From the NCBI GenBank assembly GCA_963726665.1, contig CAVSDW010000012.1, positions 248,001-312,000 on the forward strand: 64,000 nucleotides of DNA, in the 5' to 3' direction. Position 1 is the first letter of the stretch. Each line of letters begins with the position of its first letter. Shown here one piece after another: positions 52,936 to 61,883 of the stretch. The notes under the pieces are model-generated. The model ran no database searches. It was not told the origin of the DNA and was given only the letters and a program-made list of their open reading frames with translations. Position numbers and translations under genes: made by a program. Source of the stretch: RPQJ01 sp963726665 (lineage in GTDB: Bacteria > Pseudomonadota > Gammaproteobacteria > Steroidobacterales > Steroidobacteraceae).

Positions 52936-53760
52936 GTGCACGTCAGGGGCAAGTTCCGCTGCGTAGGCATGAGCGACACCGGCCGCATCCGCGAGCACAA
53001 CGAGGACACGATCGGCACCGATTCGGACATCGGCCTGGTGGTGCTGGCGGACGGGATGGGTGGCTACAAGGCCGGCGAGGTGGCGAGCGGCATCGCCGTG
53101 CGCACCGTCATGACGCTGCTCAAGGAGGCGCTCGAGCGCGAGGACCTCACGCTCCGCGACCCGGAATCGGGCCTCAGCCGGTCGGGGATCCTGCTGCGCG
53201 ACGCGATCAATCGCGCCAACAAGATCATCTACCAGACGGCGAAGACGCAGCCCAACTGCGAGGGCATGGGCACGACCGTCGTCGCCGGCCTCTTTTTCGA
53301 CGACAAGCTGACCGTAGCCCACGTCGGTGACTCGCGACTCTACTGCCAGCGGGCCGGCGAACTGCGGCAGGTGACGCAGGACCACTCGCTGCTCCAGGAA
53401 CTCGTCGCGCGCGGGTTCTACACGCCGGAGGAAGCCCAGCGCGCGGCATCCAAGAACTACGTGACCCGCGCGCTCGGGGTGGAACCGACCGTCGAGGTGG
53501 ATGTGACCGAGGTCCCAGTATTGAAGGACGACTTGTTCCTGCTGTGCTCCGACGGCCTCTCCGACATGGTCGAGGACGAGGACATTCACTTAACCATCAG
53601 TACCTTTGGTGGTAATCTTGAGACGCTTGCTAGGCAGCTCGTGCTGCTCAGCAACGAAAATGGCGGGCGGGACAACGTGTCGATCGTGGTGGTGCGGGTG
53701 CTCGACAGCTTCCCCGCGCGGCGCAGCCTGATCGACCGGGTTCTCGCTCGATTCAGTTAG
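52936..53760 (+). CDS. PP2C-family serine/threonine phosphatase
   Basis: 274 residues from GTG 52936, three bases after the kinase stop. Metal-binding motifs are present: HNEDTIGTD, VLADGMGGYKAGE, TVAHVGDSRLYC, LLCSDGLSDMV and GGRDNVSIVVV. It should reverse phosphorylation by the adjacent kinase. The FHA gene follows 22 bases later. Confidence 0.94.
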   Translation: MHVRGKFRCVGMSDTGRIREHNEDTIGTDSDIGLVVLADGMGGYKAGEVASGIAVRTVMTLLKEALEREDLTLRDPESGLSRSGILLRDAINRANKIIYQTAKTQPNCEGMGTTVVAGLFFDDKLTVAHVGDSRLYCQRAGELRQVTQDHSLLQELVARGFYTPEEAQRAASKNYVTRALGVEPTVEVDVTEVPVLKDDLFLLCSDGLSDMVEDEDIHLTISTFGGNLETLARQLVLLSNENGGRDNVSIVVVRVLDSFPARRSLIDRVLARFS

Positions 53761-53782
53761 TTCTTAGGACCCGGGAATACGC

Positions 53783-54481
53783 ATGGCACGGCTCGTTCTC
53801 AGCATCGACGGGCAATCGCTCGCCGAATACAACATGAGCAAGGAGCGCTACACGATCGGGCGCCTCCCGGACAACGACATCCGCATCGACAACGCCGCCG
53901 TCAGCGGTCACCACGCGCTGATCATCAACATCCTCAACGACTCGTTCCTCGAGGACCTGAACAGCACCAACGGCACGTACGTCAACGGCAAGCTCATCAA
54001 GAAGCACGCCCTGCAGCACGGCGACTCGATCACGGTCGGCCACCACACGCTGCGATTCGTCGAAAGCGAGGCGGATGAGCCCGCCGACGAATTCGAGAAG
54101 ACCATGGTGATCAGCCCGCGGGATGCGGCGCGCATGCAGATGCCGGCCTCGGCCATGGCGCTGCCGCCGACTCCTGTGGCGGCCGCGCAGCAGTATCCGA
54201 ACGCGACGCTGCCACGCGCGCGACTGCAGGTGCTGTCCGGCCAGTTCGCGGGCCGGGAGCTCGAGCTGGTCAAGACTCTGACGACGCTCGGAAGACCGGG
54301 CGTGCAGGTCGCAGCGGTGACGCGTCGCTCGGACGGCTTCTACATCGTGCACGTGGAGAGCGCCAGCGACGGCGACTACCCGCTGCTGAACGGCGTTGCG
54401 ACCGGCCCGCAGGCGCGCAGGCTGCACGACAACGACGTCGTACAGCTCGCCGGCGTAAAGATGGGGTTCTTCGAGACCTGA
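53783..54481 (+). CDS. FHA-domain protein
   Basis: 232 residues. The N-terminal FHA domain has the phosphothreonine-binding residues in YTIGRLPDNDIRIDNAAVSGHHALI and the asparagine of LEDLNSTNGTYVNG. A middle linker is Met/Ala/Pro-rich. The C-terminal part (from LQVLSGQFAGRELELVKTLTTLGRP to NDVVQLAGVKMGFFE) looks like a second, degenerate FHA lacking the SxxH motif. Probably the read-out of the kinase/phosphatase pair. The ETMVIS-type threonine region (FEKTMVIS) before the linker may be a kinase target. Confidence 0.9.
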   Translation: MARLVLSIDGQSLAEYNMSKERYTIGRLPDNDIRIDNAAVSGHHALIINILNDSFLEDLNSTNGTYVNGKLIKKHALQHGDSITVGHHTLRFVESEADEPADEFEKTMVISPRDAARMQMPASAMALPPTPVAAAQQYPNATLPRARLQVLSGQFAGRELELVKTLTTLGRPGVQVAAVTRRSDGFYIVHVESASDGDYPLLNGVATGPQARRLHDNDVVQLAGVKMGFFET

Positions 54482-54488
54482 GCCGGGG

Positions 54489-55565
54489 TCAGCGCATCTC
54501 GCGCTGCACCCGCGAACTCACGCCGCAGGTGAGCTGGTACGGGATGGTATCGGCCGAGCGGGCGACCTCCTCGACCGCGAGTCCCCGCCCCCAGAGCTCC
54601 ACCGGATCGCCTACGGACACGGCCGGCAGGTCGGTCACGTCCGCCGTGAGCATGTCCATCGAGACCCGCCCGGCGATCGGCGCTCGCCGCCCTCCGACGA
54701 GTACCGGCGTGCCGGCACGCGCGCTGCGGGGGTATCCATCGCCGTACCCTGCCGCGACGACGGCGATCCTCGAGTCCCGCGCCGCTCGCCAGGTGCCGCC
54801 GTAGCCGACGGTCTCGCCCGACTTGACGGTCCTGATCGCGATCACGCGGGTCTCGAACGTCATCACGGCGCGCAGCCCGAAGTCCGCCCCGGACCCCTGC
54901 GGGAATGGCGAAAGCCCGTAGAGCATGAGCCCGGGCCGGACCCAGTCGCCGCGCGCCGCGGGCCACGCGAGCACGCCGGCGGAATTGGCGATGCTGCGCA
55001 GGGCCTCGACGCCCGCCGTCGCCGCCTCGAATGCCGCGAGCTGATCGGCCGTCTTCGCGTCGGCCCCGTCTTCCGCGCAGGCAAGGTGCGTAACCAGCGT
55101 CGGGTCGGGTTCGACGCCGGGAATGCGTCGCAACCGCTCATGCGCGGAGGCGAACTCCTCCGGCCTGAAGCCGAGCCGGTTCATGCCGGTGTCGATCTTG
55201 AGCCACGCGCAGACAGGCTCCCGGCCCGCGCGATCCTCGAGCATCCGCAGCTGCTCGTGGTTATGCACCATGAGGTCGAGGTGCGCGCCGATCGCTGCGG
55301 CAAGCTGATCGGCGTCCAGAACGCCTTCGAGCAGCAGGATGCGGCCGCCATGGCCGGCCGCCCGCAGCGCCAGCCCTTCGTCGACCCGCGCGACGGCTGC
55401 ACCGTCCGCTCCGGCGAGCGCGCGAGCCACGCCGGCGAGGCCATGGCCGTAGGCATTCGCCTTGACGACCGACATGACGCGCGCACCCGGCGCGAACTCC
55501 CGCACGCGGCCGAGGTTGTGCCGCAGCGCGGCCGTATCGATGATGGTTCGGATCGGGGTCAGCAC
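54489..55565 (-). CDS. alr: Alanine racemase
   Basis: PLP enzyme interconverting L- and D-alanine for peptidoglycan. 358 residues, from GTG 55565. The PLP lysine is in VVKANAYGHG near residue 35. The catalytic tyrosine lies in AAGYGDGYPR, and the substrate-binding region includes WLKIDTGMNRLGF and RVSMDMLTADVT. It follows dnaB, the common gammaproteobacterial order, and ends seven bases from the convergent FHA gene. Confidence 0.96.
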   Translation of the reverse strand: MLTPIRTIIDTAALRHNLGRVREFAPGARVMSVVKANAYGHGLAGVARALAGADGAAVARVDEGLALRAAGHGGRILLLEGVLDADQLAAAIGAHLDLMVHNHEQLRMLEDRAGREPVCAWLKIDTGMNRLGFRPEEFASAHERLRRIPGVEPDPTLVTHLACAEDGADAKTADQLAAFEAATAGVEALRSIANSAGVLAWPAARGDWVRPGLMLYGLSPFPQGSGADFGLRAVMTFETRVIAIRTVKSGETVGYGGTWRAARDSRIAVVAAGYGDGYPRSARAGTPVLVGGRRAPIAGRVSMDMLTADVTDLPAVSVGDPVELWGRGLAVEEVARSADTIPYQLTCGVSSRVQREMR

Positions 55566-55589
55566 GGGGCGGCTCCGTGGTCGGCAGCT

Positions 55590-56996
55590 TCAGCCGCCGT
55601 AGCTGTAATCGCCCGTCGCGAGGTTCTCGAAGCGCGTGTACTTGCCGAGGAAGGTCAGGTGCACCTCGCCGGTCGGGCCGTTGCGCTGCTTCGCGATGAT
55701 GATGTCCGCGATGCCCTTGCGGGGCGTCTCGGGGTCGTAAACCTCCTCGCGGTAGATGAGCATGATGACGTCGGCGTCCTGCTCGATGGCGCCCGACTCC
55801 CGCAGGTCCGACATCACGGGCTTCTTGTCGGTCCGCTGCTCGACACCGCGGTTCAGCTGCGACAGCGCGATCACCGGCACCTTGAGCTCCTTCGCGAGCG
55901 CCTTCAGCGAACGCGAGATTTCGGAGATCTCCGTGGCGCGGTTCTCCTTGGTGCCGGCCACCTGCATGAGCTGCAGGTAGTCCACCACGATCAGGCCGAG
56001 ACCACGCTCGCGCGAGAGGCGTCGCGCGCGGGCGCGCACCTCGGTCGGCGTGAGGGCGCCGCTGTCGTCGATGTAGACGGGCGCGACCTTCATCTGGGCG
56101 ATCGCGCCGTTGATGCGCGCCCAGTCCTCGTCACCGAACATGCCGGTGCGCAGGTGGCTCTGGTCCACGCGCCCGAGCGAGGAAATCATGCGCATCGAGA
56201 GCTGCTCGCGCGACATTTCCATGGAGAACACGGCCACCGGCACGTTGCCGGAAATCGCGGCGTTCTCGGCGATGTTGAGCGCGAGCGTCGTCTTGCCCAT
56301 CGAGGGGCGGCCCGCCACGATGACGAGGTCGCCGGGCTGCAGTCCGGCGGTCATGCGGTCGAGGTCGGTGTAGCCGGTGGCGACGCCGGTGAGCTGCCCC
56401 TGGTTCTCGTGCAGCATGTCGAGGCGGTCGATGGTGGCGCCCAGGATGTCGCGCAGCGGCACGAAGCCGGACCCGGTGCGGCGGCCCGCCTCCGCGATCT
56501 CGAACACGCGGCGCTCCGCCTCGTCCACGAGGTCCCTGGCGGAGCGCCCTTCGCTCTCGTAGGCGCTCGCGGCGATCTCGCCGCTGACGCGGATCAGGTG
56601 CCGGAGCAGCGAGCGCTCGCGGACGATGTCCGCATAGGCGCGGATGTTCGCGGCCGTCGGGGTTTCCCGCGCGAGGCCCGCGAGGTACGCGAGACCCCCG
56701 GTCTCGTCGGCCTGGCCCTTCGCCGCGAGGTATTCCGCCAGCGTGACGGCGTCGGCCGGCTCGCTGCGCGCCGCGAGTTCGGCGATGGCGGAGAAGATCT
56801 GCTGGTGGTCGCGCCGGTAGAAGTCCTCGGCGGTCAACCGGTCCGCAATCGAGTCCCAGGTGCTGTTGTCGAGCAGCAGGCCACCGAGTACGGCCTGCTC
56901 GGCCTCGAACGAGTGCGGCGGGACGCGGAGCGCGTCCGTATCCGACGTGGGCCGCTGCCGCCAGCGGCCCCGCGCATCACCCGCATCCTGATCCAT
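55590..56996 (-). CDS. dnaB: Replicative DNA helicase DnaB
   Basis: 468 residues. The N-terminal domain starts VPPHSFEAEQAVLGGLLLDN. The RecA-like motor has Walker A GRPSMGKTTLALN near residues 220-231, Walker B LIVVDYLQLM, and the H4 motif region with DLRESGAIEQDADVIM. No intein is present. It follows rplI by 24 bases. Confidence 0.97.
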   Translation of the reverse strand: MDQDAGDARGRWRQRPTSDTDALRVPPHSFEAEQAVLGGLLLDNSTWDSIADRLTAEDFYRRDHQQIFSAIAELAARSEPADAVTLAEYLAAKGQADETGGLAYLAGLARETPTAANIRAYADIVRERSLLRHLIRVSGEIAASAYESEGRSARDLVDEAERRVFEIAEAGRRTGSGFVPLRDILGATIDRLDMLHENQGQLTGVATGYTDLDRMTAGLQPGDLVIVAGRPSMGKTTLALNIAENAAISGNVPVAVFSMEMSREQLSMRMISSLGRVDQSHLRTGMFGDEDWARINGAIAQMKVAPVYIDDSGALTPTEVRARARRLSRERGLGLIVVDYLQLMQVAGTKENRATEISEISRSLKALAKELKVPVIALSQLNRGVEQRTDKKPVMSDLRESGAIEQDADVIMLIYREEVYDPETPRKGIADIIIAKQRNGPTGEVHLTFLGKYTRFENLATGDYSYGG

Positions 56997-57020
56997 CGGG
57001 GCGGACCGCGGCGCTGGGGA

Positions 57021-57470
57021 CTATTCCTCGCCGACCACGTCCACCGGCAGGTCGATTATCACGTCGCTGTGCAGGTGCAGTTTCACGTGATGCTCGCCCA
57101 CGACGCGGATCGGGCCCGAGTGCAGGCGAACTTCGGCGCGCTCGACGCGAATACCGGCGGCCGACAGCGCCTCGGCGATGTCCGACGTGCCGATCGAGCC
57201 GAAGATCTTCCCCTCGCCGCCCGCCTTCGCGGTGAGCTTGAGGCGGAAGCCCTCGAGCTGCCCGGCGCGCAGCGTGGCGCTCGACAGGTCGTCGGCCGCG
57301 AGCTTCTCGAGCTCGCCGCGACGCTCCTCGAATTTCTTCAGGTTGGCAGCCGTGGCGAGCGCAGCCTTGCCCTGCGGGAGCAGGAAGTTGCGGCCGTAGC
57401 CCGGCTTTACGTTCACCTTGTCGCCGATTTTTCCGAGGTTGGCGACCTTCTGCAGCAGGATCACTTCCAT
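57021..57470 (-). CDS. rplI: 50S ribosomal protein L9
   Basis: 149 residues. N-terminal domain MEVILLQKVANLGKIGDKVNVKPGYGRNFLLPQGKA, a connecting helix (about residues 40-75), and the C-terminal RNA-binding domain with GKIFGSIGTSDIAEAL and EHHVKLHLHSDV. Part of the S6-S18-L9 operon. Confidence 0.97.
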   Translation of the reverse strand: MEVILLQKVANLGKIGDKVNVKPGYGRNFLLPQGKAALATAANLKKFEERRGELEKLAADDLSSATLRAGQLEGFRLKLTAKAGGEGKIFGSIGTSDIAEALSAAGIRVERAEVRLHSGPIRVVGEHHVKLHLHSDVIIDLPVDVVGEE

Positions 57471-57503
57471 CGTTGATTCCTCGATCGATCGTTGTCCAGA
57501 TTG

Positions 57504-58403
57504 TTACGCATTCTGCGCCTGCGCCCGCGAGCGCAGCCAGTTGTCCACGAAACCCCAGCCCGCGAGCGCCGCGACCATCACCGGCGCGGCCAGCACGAGC
57601 AGAATGTAGATGGCCCACAGCCACCCCGCGCCCAGGCGTCCCGCCGCCTTGTAGCGATGGGCCGCCGCGAGACCGACCAGCATGAGCGCACCCAGGAAGA
57701 TGCGCTCGAGATCATCCACCAGCGGCCGGTCCGTCCAGATGGACGCCGCGATCAGCACCGCGCCGACCGTCCCCAGCACCAGGCCGAGGCGGATCTGCTG
57801 GAATTCCGCACCGAACCGGCCCGGCGTCTCCTGGTGGAACTGCCACCAGCGGGCGAGAAACAGGGCGCACATCGCCAGCACCATCGTGAGCGCCGTCACC
57901 CAGCCCCACAGCGTGCGCGCCAGCGACTCGACCAGCCCTTCCTTGTCGAGGTCCATCGGCAGGCCACGGCGCTGCATCTCCTGGGCGAGGTCCCGTACGA
58001 ACGGCGCCCAGAACTTCTCCGGGTCTCCCAGCGCCTGGTGCAGCAGCACCAGCATCACGACGCCCGCCAGCACCGACAACTGCAGGCACAGGCTCAACGA
58101 GCCGGTGCGTGCGAGCAGCATCGCCAGCACGAGCGGCGGCCCCAGCACCCACGCCGAGTAGATCAGCCCGACCGGCACGGGCCGCCCGACCATCCACATC
58201 GCGAACGTGAGCAACGCGCTCCCGCCGATCGCGATCGAGAGCCCGAGCCGCGGGCCGCGCACCAGCACCACCAGCGCCGGCACCGCGCCCGGCAGGAAGA
58301 ACGCAAACCCGAGCCCGAACAGCGGCAGCAGCCCGAGGAGGCCGGTGACGAGCACCGCACCGCCGGGGTTGTCGGCGAGCCAACTGGCGAGCGATCGGTT
58401 CAT
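57504..58403 (-). CDS. DUF2232-type membrane protein in the S6-L9 operon
   Basis: 299 residues from ATG 58403. About eight hydrophobic segments are spread along the length, and the central region has a charged stretch DLAQEMQRRGLPMDLDKEGL. Membrane proteins of this family commonly lie between rpsR and rplI in gammaproteobacteria. Function unknown. The C-terminus (RSRAQAQNA) is short and polar. Confidence 0.82.
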   Translation of the reverse strand: MNRSLASWLADNPGGAVLVTGLLGLLPLFGLGFAFFLPGAVPALVVLVRGPRLGLSIAIGGSALLTFAMWMVGRPVPVGLIYSAWVLGPPLVLAMLLARTGSLSLCLQLSVLAGVVMLVLLHQALGDPEKFWAPFVRDLAQEMQRRGLPMDLDKEGLVESLARTLWGWVTALTMVLAMCALFLARWWQFHQETPGRFGAEFQQIRLGLVLGTVGAVLIAASIWTDRPLVDDLERIFLGALMLVGLAAAHRYKAAGRLGAGWLWAIYILLVLAAPVMVAALAGWGFVDNWLRSRAQAQNA

Positions 58404-58443
58404 ATCGGCATCCGGCGGCAAGCCGCGCGGCGCCAGGATCGGC

Positions 58444-58668
58444 TCAGTGCTGGTCCGTGTACGGCAGCAGCGCCAGGAATCTCGCCCGCTTCACGGCCAG
58501 CGCAAGCTGGCGCTGATAGTTCGAGCGCGTGCCGGTGATGCGGCTCGGGACGATCTTGCCGGTCTCGCTGATGTAGCCCTTGAGCGTGGCCAGGTCCTTG
58601 TAGTCGATCTGCTCGACGCCTTCGGCAGTGAACTTGCAGAACTTACGGCGACGGAAAAAACGTGCCAT
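58444..58668 (-). CDS. rpsR: 30S ribosomal protein S18
   Basis: 74 residues. Recognised by MARFFRRRKFCKFTAEGVEQIDYKD, TLKGYISETGKIVPSRITGT and QRQLALAVKRARFLALLPYTD. Pairs with S6, encoded 39 bases upstream. Confidence 0.97.
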   Translation of the reverse strand: MARFFRRRKFCKFTAEGVEQIDYKDLATLKGYISETGKIVPSRITGTRSNYQRQLALAVKRARFLALLPYTDQH

Positions 58669-58707
58669 GGGTCACCCGATGTTAATTCGTTGGTTCGAGG
58701 TCGACGA

Positions 58708-59130
58708 TCAGTCGGACATGCGGTCGCCGCGGTCACCGCGGTCGCCACGATCACGACGGTCGTCGTCGGTTGCTTCGGGGAGGGTCGATTCCTCGGGGCG
58801 CCCGCCTTCTTCCACGGCCTTCGCCATCGGCGAGGGCTCGGTCACGGCGGCCGGCATCGACACCACCAGGTTGCGGATCACCGCGTCGCTGAAGCGGAAC
58901 GAGCCGGTGAGTTCCTCGAGCACCTTCTGGTCGCACTCGACGTTCATCAGCACGTAGTGGGCCTTGTGGATCTTGGCGATCGGATACGCAAGCTGCCGGC
59001 GGCCCCAGTCCTCGAAGCGATGGATTGCGCCGCCGCCCGCGGTGATCATCCCGCGGTAGCGCTCGACCATGGCCGGGACCTGCTCGCTCTGGTCAGGGTG
59101 GACCAGGAACACGATTTCGTAATGACGCAC
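58708..59130 (-). CDS. rpsF: 30S ribosomal protein S6 with a repetitive charged tail
   Basis: 140 residues from GTG 59130, with GGGAG nine bases upstream. The S6 fold ends near residue 95 (MRHYEIVFLVHPDQSEQVP, GGGAIHRFEDWGRRQLAYPI, KAHYVLMNVECDQ). The remaining 35 residues are an extension ending in tandem GDR units (RRDRGDRGDRGDRMSD). The upstream gap to the TPR gene is 185 bases and presumably holds the operon promoter. Confidence 0.96.
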   Translation of the reverse strand: MRHYEIVFLVHPDQSEQVPAMVERYRGMITAGGGAIHRFEDWGRRQLAYPIAKIHKAHYVLMNVECDQKVLEELTGSFRFSDAVIRNLVVSMPAAVTEPSPMAKAVEEGGRPEESTLPEATDDDRRDRGDRGDRGDRMSD

Positions 59131-59315
59131 TTTTTGTGCTCCCTTCGGTTAAAGCCACCCGGAGGCAAAAAGCCACGGTGCGGCAAGGAGTTGCAATCGA
59201 CCCGGCCGGCCACGGGGAGGCGACGGGAGCCGCGTAGGATAGCGGAAGCGGCGCTGATAGGAAAGTGGTCGCTGGCCGCCGGCAGACGACCGCAGACCGC
59301 CGACCGCCGAGATGG

Positions 59316-61125
59316 TCAGCGGCAGGTGTAGCCCTGATTGCCTGTGGACCGGCATTGCGGCGGGTAGCCGTGCTCGCGCCAGTACCTGGCCACTCCGAGC
59401 CTCTCGAGGGCCGCCTTGAAGCCAGGCGAGTCGACGAAACCCGGGAGACCCGGCTCCCACTGGGCAGCAAAGGAGGTGGAGAAGTCCGGCGCAGTGGCAA
59501 GCCGGTCGTACTCGCCCAGCCACTGGTAGGTCGTCGTCGCCCCGATGTTCACGTTGTACTTGCTATCCCGGTCGGCGATTGCGCGGTCGAGAATCGCAGT
59601 CTCGGCCGGCTCGAGCGGACTGGCGCGCTCGAGCAGCTTGAGCAGTATCGAGGCCTGTTCCCGGCTATCGACCAGATCCTGGAGCTGCAGCGTCGCACCC
59701 ACGCGATCGCCGCGCTGAAGCAGCACTGGCACGAAACTCGCCTCGTGGTTGCCAGTGAATCCGGCGGCGACACCCTCCTCGAACAGTTTCATCGCCGGGT
59801 CGGTCCGGCCCGAGTAGAGCAGCGCGAGCGCCTTCCAGCGCGTGCAGTTCCGGTACTGAGGGTCGATCCGCAGGCATTGGTCCAGGTCCGCGACCGCGCG
59901 ATCGAAGTATCCCAGGTTGATCCAGGCGATGCTGCGCCAGAGGTAGGCGGTGCTGTTGCGCGGGTCGGCCGAAATCGCGCGGCCCAGCATGTCGATGTTG
60001 GCTGCCCAGTCCACGGGCAGACGGGCCTGCCCGACGTTCGCGAGCGCGGCCCAGGGCATCGAGAGCGTCGGATCGAGCTTCAAGGCGCGCTCCGCCGCCT
60101 GCGTCGCCGTCGCGTAGTAGTCCCGATCGGTGATGCCCCAGCTCGGCGCGACCGAGCACACGGCCGCAAGCCCTTCCCACCCGCGTGCGAAAGCCGGGAT
60201 CCATCTGCGTGACCTTCTCGAACAGTCGAATGCTCTCCCGCAGGTCGGAGCGCGCGATGAAGAGCTCGCGCGCCTTGAGGTAGATCTCGTAGGCCGCGAG
60301 GTTCTCAGTGTCGGCGCGCACGGTGACGGCGGCCGCCTCGCCCGCAGCCCCCAGCTGCGCGCGCAGCGCGTTCACGATGGCATTCGCGATCTCGTCCTGG
60401 ATGGCGAAGATGTCGGTCAGCTCGCGATCGTAGGTCTCCGACCACAGGTGGCGATCGTTCACGGCGTCGATCAGCTGCGCCGTGATGCGCACGCGATTGC
60501 CCGACTTGCGCACGCTGCCCTCGAGGACGTGATTGACCTTGAGCGCGCGGGCGATGTCCGCCGTGCCGAGCGGACTGCCCTTGTAGCCGAACGAAGATGT
60601 GCGCGAGGCGACTCCGAGTCCCTTGACTCGCACCAGCACGTTCAGCAGCTCCTCCGAAATACCATCGGAGAAGTACTCGTTGTCCTTGTCCTGGCTCATG
60701 TTGACGAAGGGCAGCACTGCGATGGAAGGCCCCGTCTCGGTGGCCTGCGCGGCACTCGCGGCCTCGGCAGCGCTTGCCGAAGGTGCACCCGCCGCGCCCG
60801 GCGCCGCCACGGGCATGCGTCCGACCCACCAGAACATTCCGCCGCCGAGCAGCAGCAAGGCGATCAGGATCGCGAACTCCGTGCCACCGACCTTCTGGCG
60901 GCCACGGTCGCCGTGATACCAGGCCACCACGAGCGCAATCGGCAGCCCGGCAAAAAATGCGACGATGGCGAATCGCTGCAGCTGCTCGGGCCAGTGAAAC
61001 GCCGTGCCGACGTAAGCGAGGCCCTGGAGCAGGCCCCACCCGGCCGCGACGTAGGCGATGGCCCACTGCACCACCTTGCGACGGCGCAGCTGGTCCCACA
61101 GGCCCTCGGGCTGCGGCTCCGTCAT
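59316..61125 (-). CDS. Membrane-anchored TolB-like/TPR protein, frameshifted
   Basis: Starts at ATG 61125, overlapping the rlmB stop (ATGA). Two or three N-terminal transmembrane segments (about 20-38, 48-68 and 83-103) precede an Ala-rich linker. A periplasmic TolB/FlgO-like domain follows (SIAVLPFVNMSQDKDNEYFSDGISEEL), typical of adenylate-cyclase-like TPR proteins. The TPR region continues in another frame after one surplus base at 60189-60192, giving FARGWEGLAAVCSVAPSW. The repeat part runs to the C-terminus (AERALKLDPTLSMPWAALANVG and similar). About 603 residues in total. Function unknown. Confidence 0.8.
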
Positions 61126-61883
61126 CCCGGGCGACGGCCGGGCCGCGCCTGGCGCTGGCGCACCGCCTCGAAGAGCACGATGCCCGTCGCGACCGACACG
61201 TTCAGGCTCTCAACCGCGCCCGCCATCGGGATCGAGACGAGCTGGTCGCAGCACTCGCGCGTCAAGCGCCGCATGCCCTCGCCTTCCGAACCCATCACGA
61301 TCGCCGTCGGTCCCTTGAAGTCGGCCTCGTAGATCGACTTGTCGGTCTCGCCGTCCGTGCCCACCAGCCAGATCCCGCGTTCCTTGAGCTCGCGCAGCGT
61401 GCGCGCGAGATTCACCACCGACACGAACGGCACGGTCTCGGCGGCGCCGGCCGCCACCTTGCGCACCACGGGCGTGAGCCCGGCCGCGCGATCACGTGGG
61501 GCGATGACTGCGGCGACCCCGGCTGCATCGGCCGAACGCAGGCAGGCGCCCAGGTTGTGCGGATCCTGCACGCCGTCGAGCACCAGCAGCAGTGGCGCCT
61601 CCCCGGCGGCCTCGAGTGCCTCTTCGAGTTGCGTCTCGGGGTCTCCCGCGCGCGGCGCGATCTCCGCGACGACGCCCTGGTGCCGCCCACCCTCGGCCAG
61701 CCGGTCGAGCATGGAATCGTCGGCGGCCGAGACCTGGATTCCTGCACGCTGGGCCAGCGCCTTGATCTCCGCGTGGCGCCCGGCCTCCCGCCCCGAGGCC
61801 ACCAGCACGCGACGCACGCGCGCCGGGCTGCGCGTGAGCAACACCCTCACCGCGTGCGTGCCGTAGGCGACGGAATTCGTCAC
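61122..61883 (-). CDS. rlmB: 23S rRNA (guanosine2251-2'-O)-methyltransferase
   Basis: SPOUT enzyme that methylates G2251 in the P loop of 23S rRNA. 253 residues from GTG 61883, overlapping the rnr stop. Motif 1 reads LDGVQDPHNLGACLRSADAAG, motif 2 IVMGSEGEGMRRL and motif 3 IPMAGAVESLNVSVATGIVLFE. The rnr-rlmB order is standard. Confidence 0.95.
   Translation of the reverse strand: MTNSVAYGTHAVRVLLTRSPARVRRVLVASGREAGRHAEIKALAQRAGIQVSAADDSMLDRLAEGGRHQGVVAEIAPRAGDPETQLEEALEAAGEAPLLLVLDGVQDPHNLGACLRSADAAGVAAVIAPRDRAAGLTPVVRKVAAGAAETVPFVSVVNLARTLRELKERGIWLVGTDGETDKSIYEADFKGPTAIVMGSEGEGMRRLTRECCDQLVSIPMAGAVESLNVSVATGIVLFEAVRQRQARPGRRPG

Noticed and set aside
59131..59315. S6-S18 autoregulatory leader before rpsF
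   Set aside because: The 185-base gap is long enough for one, but I could not recognise the conserved binding motif by eye.
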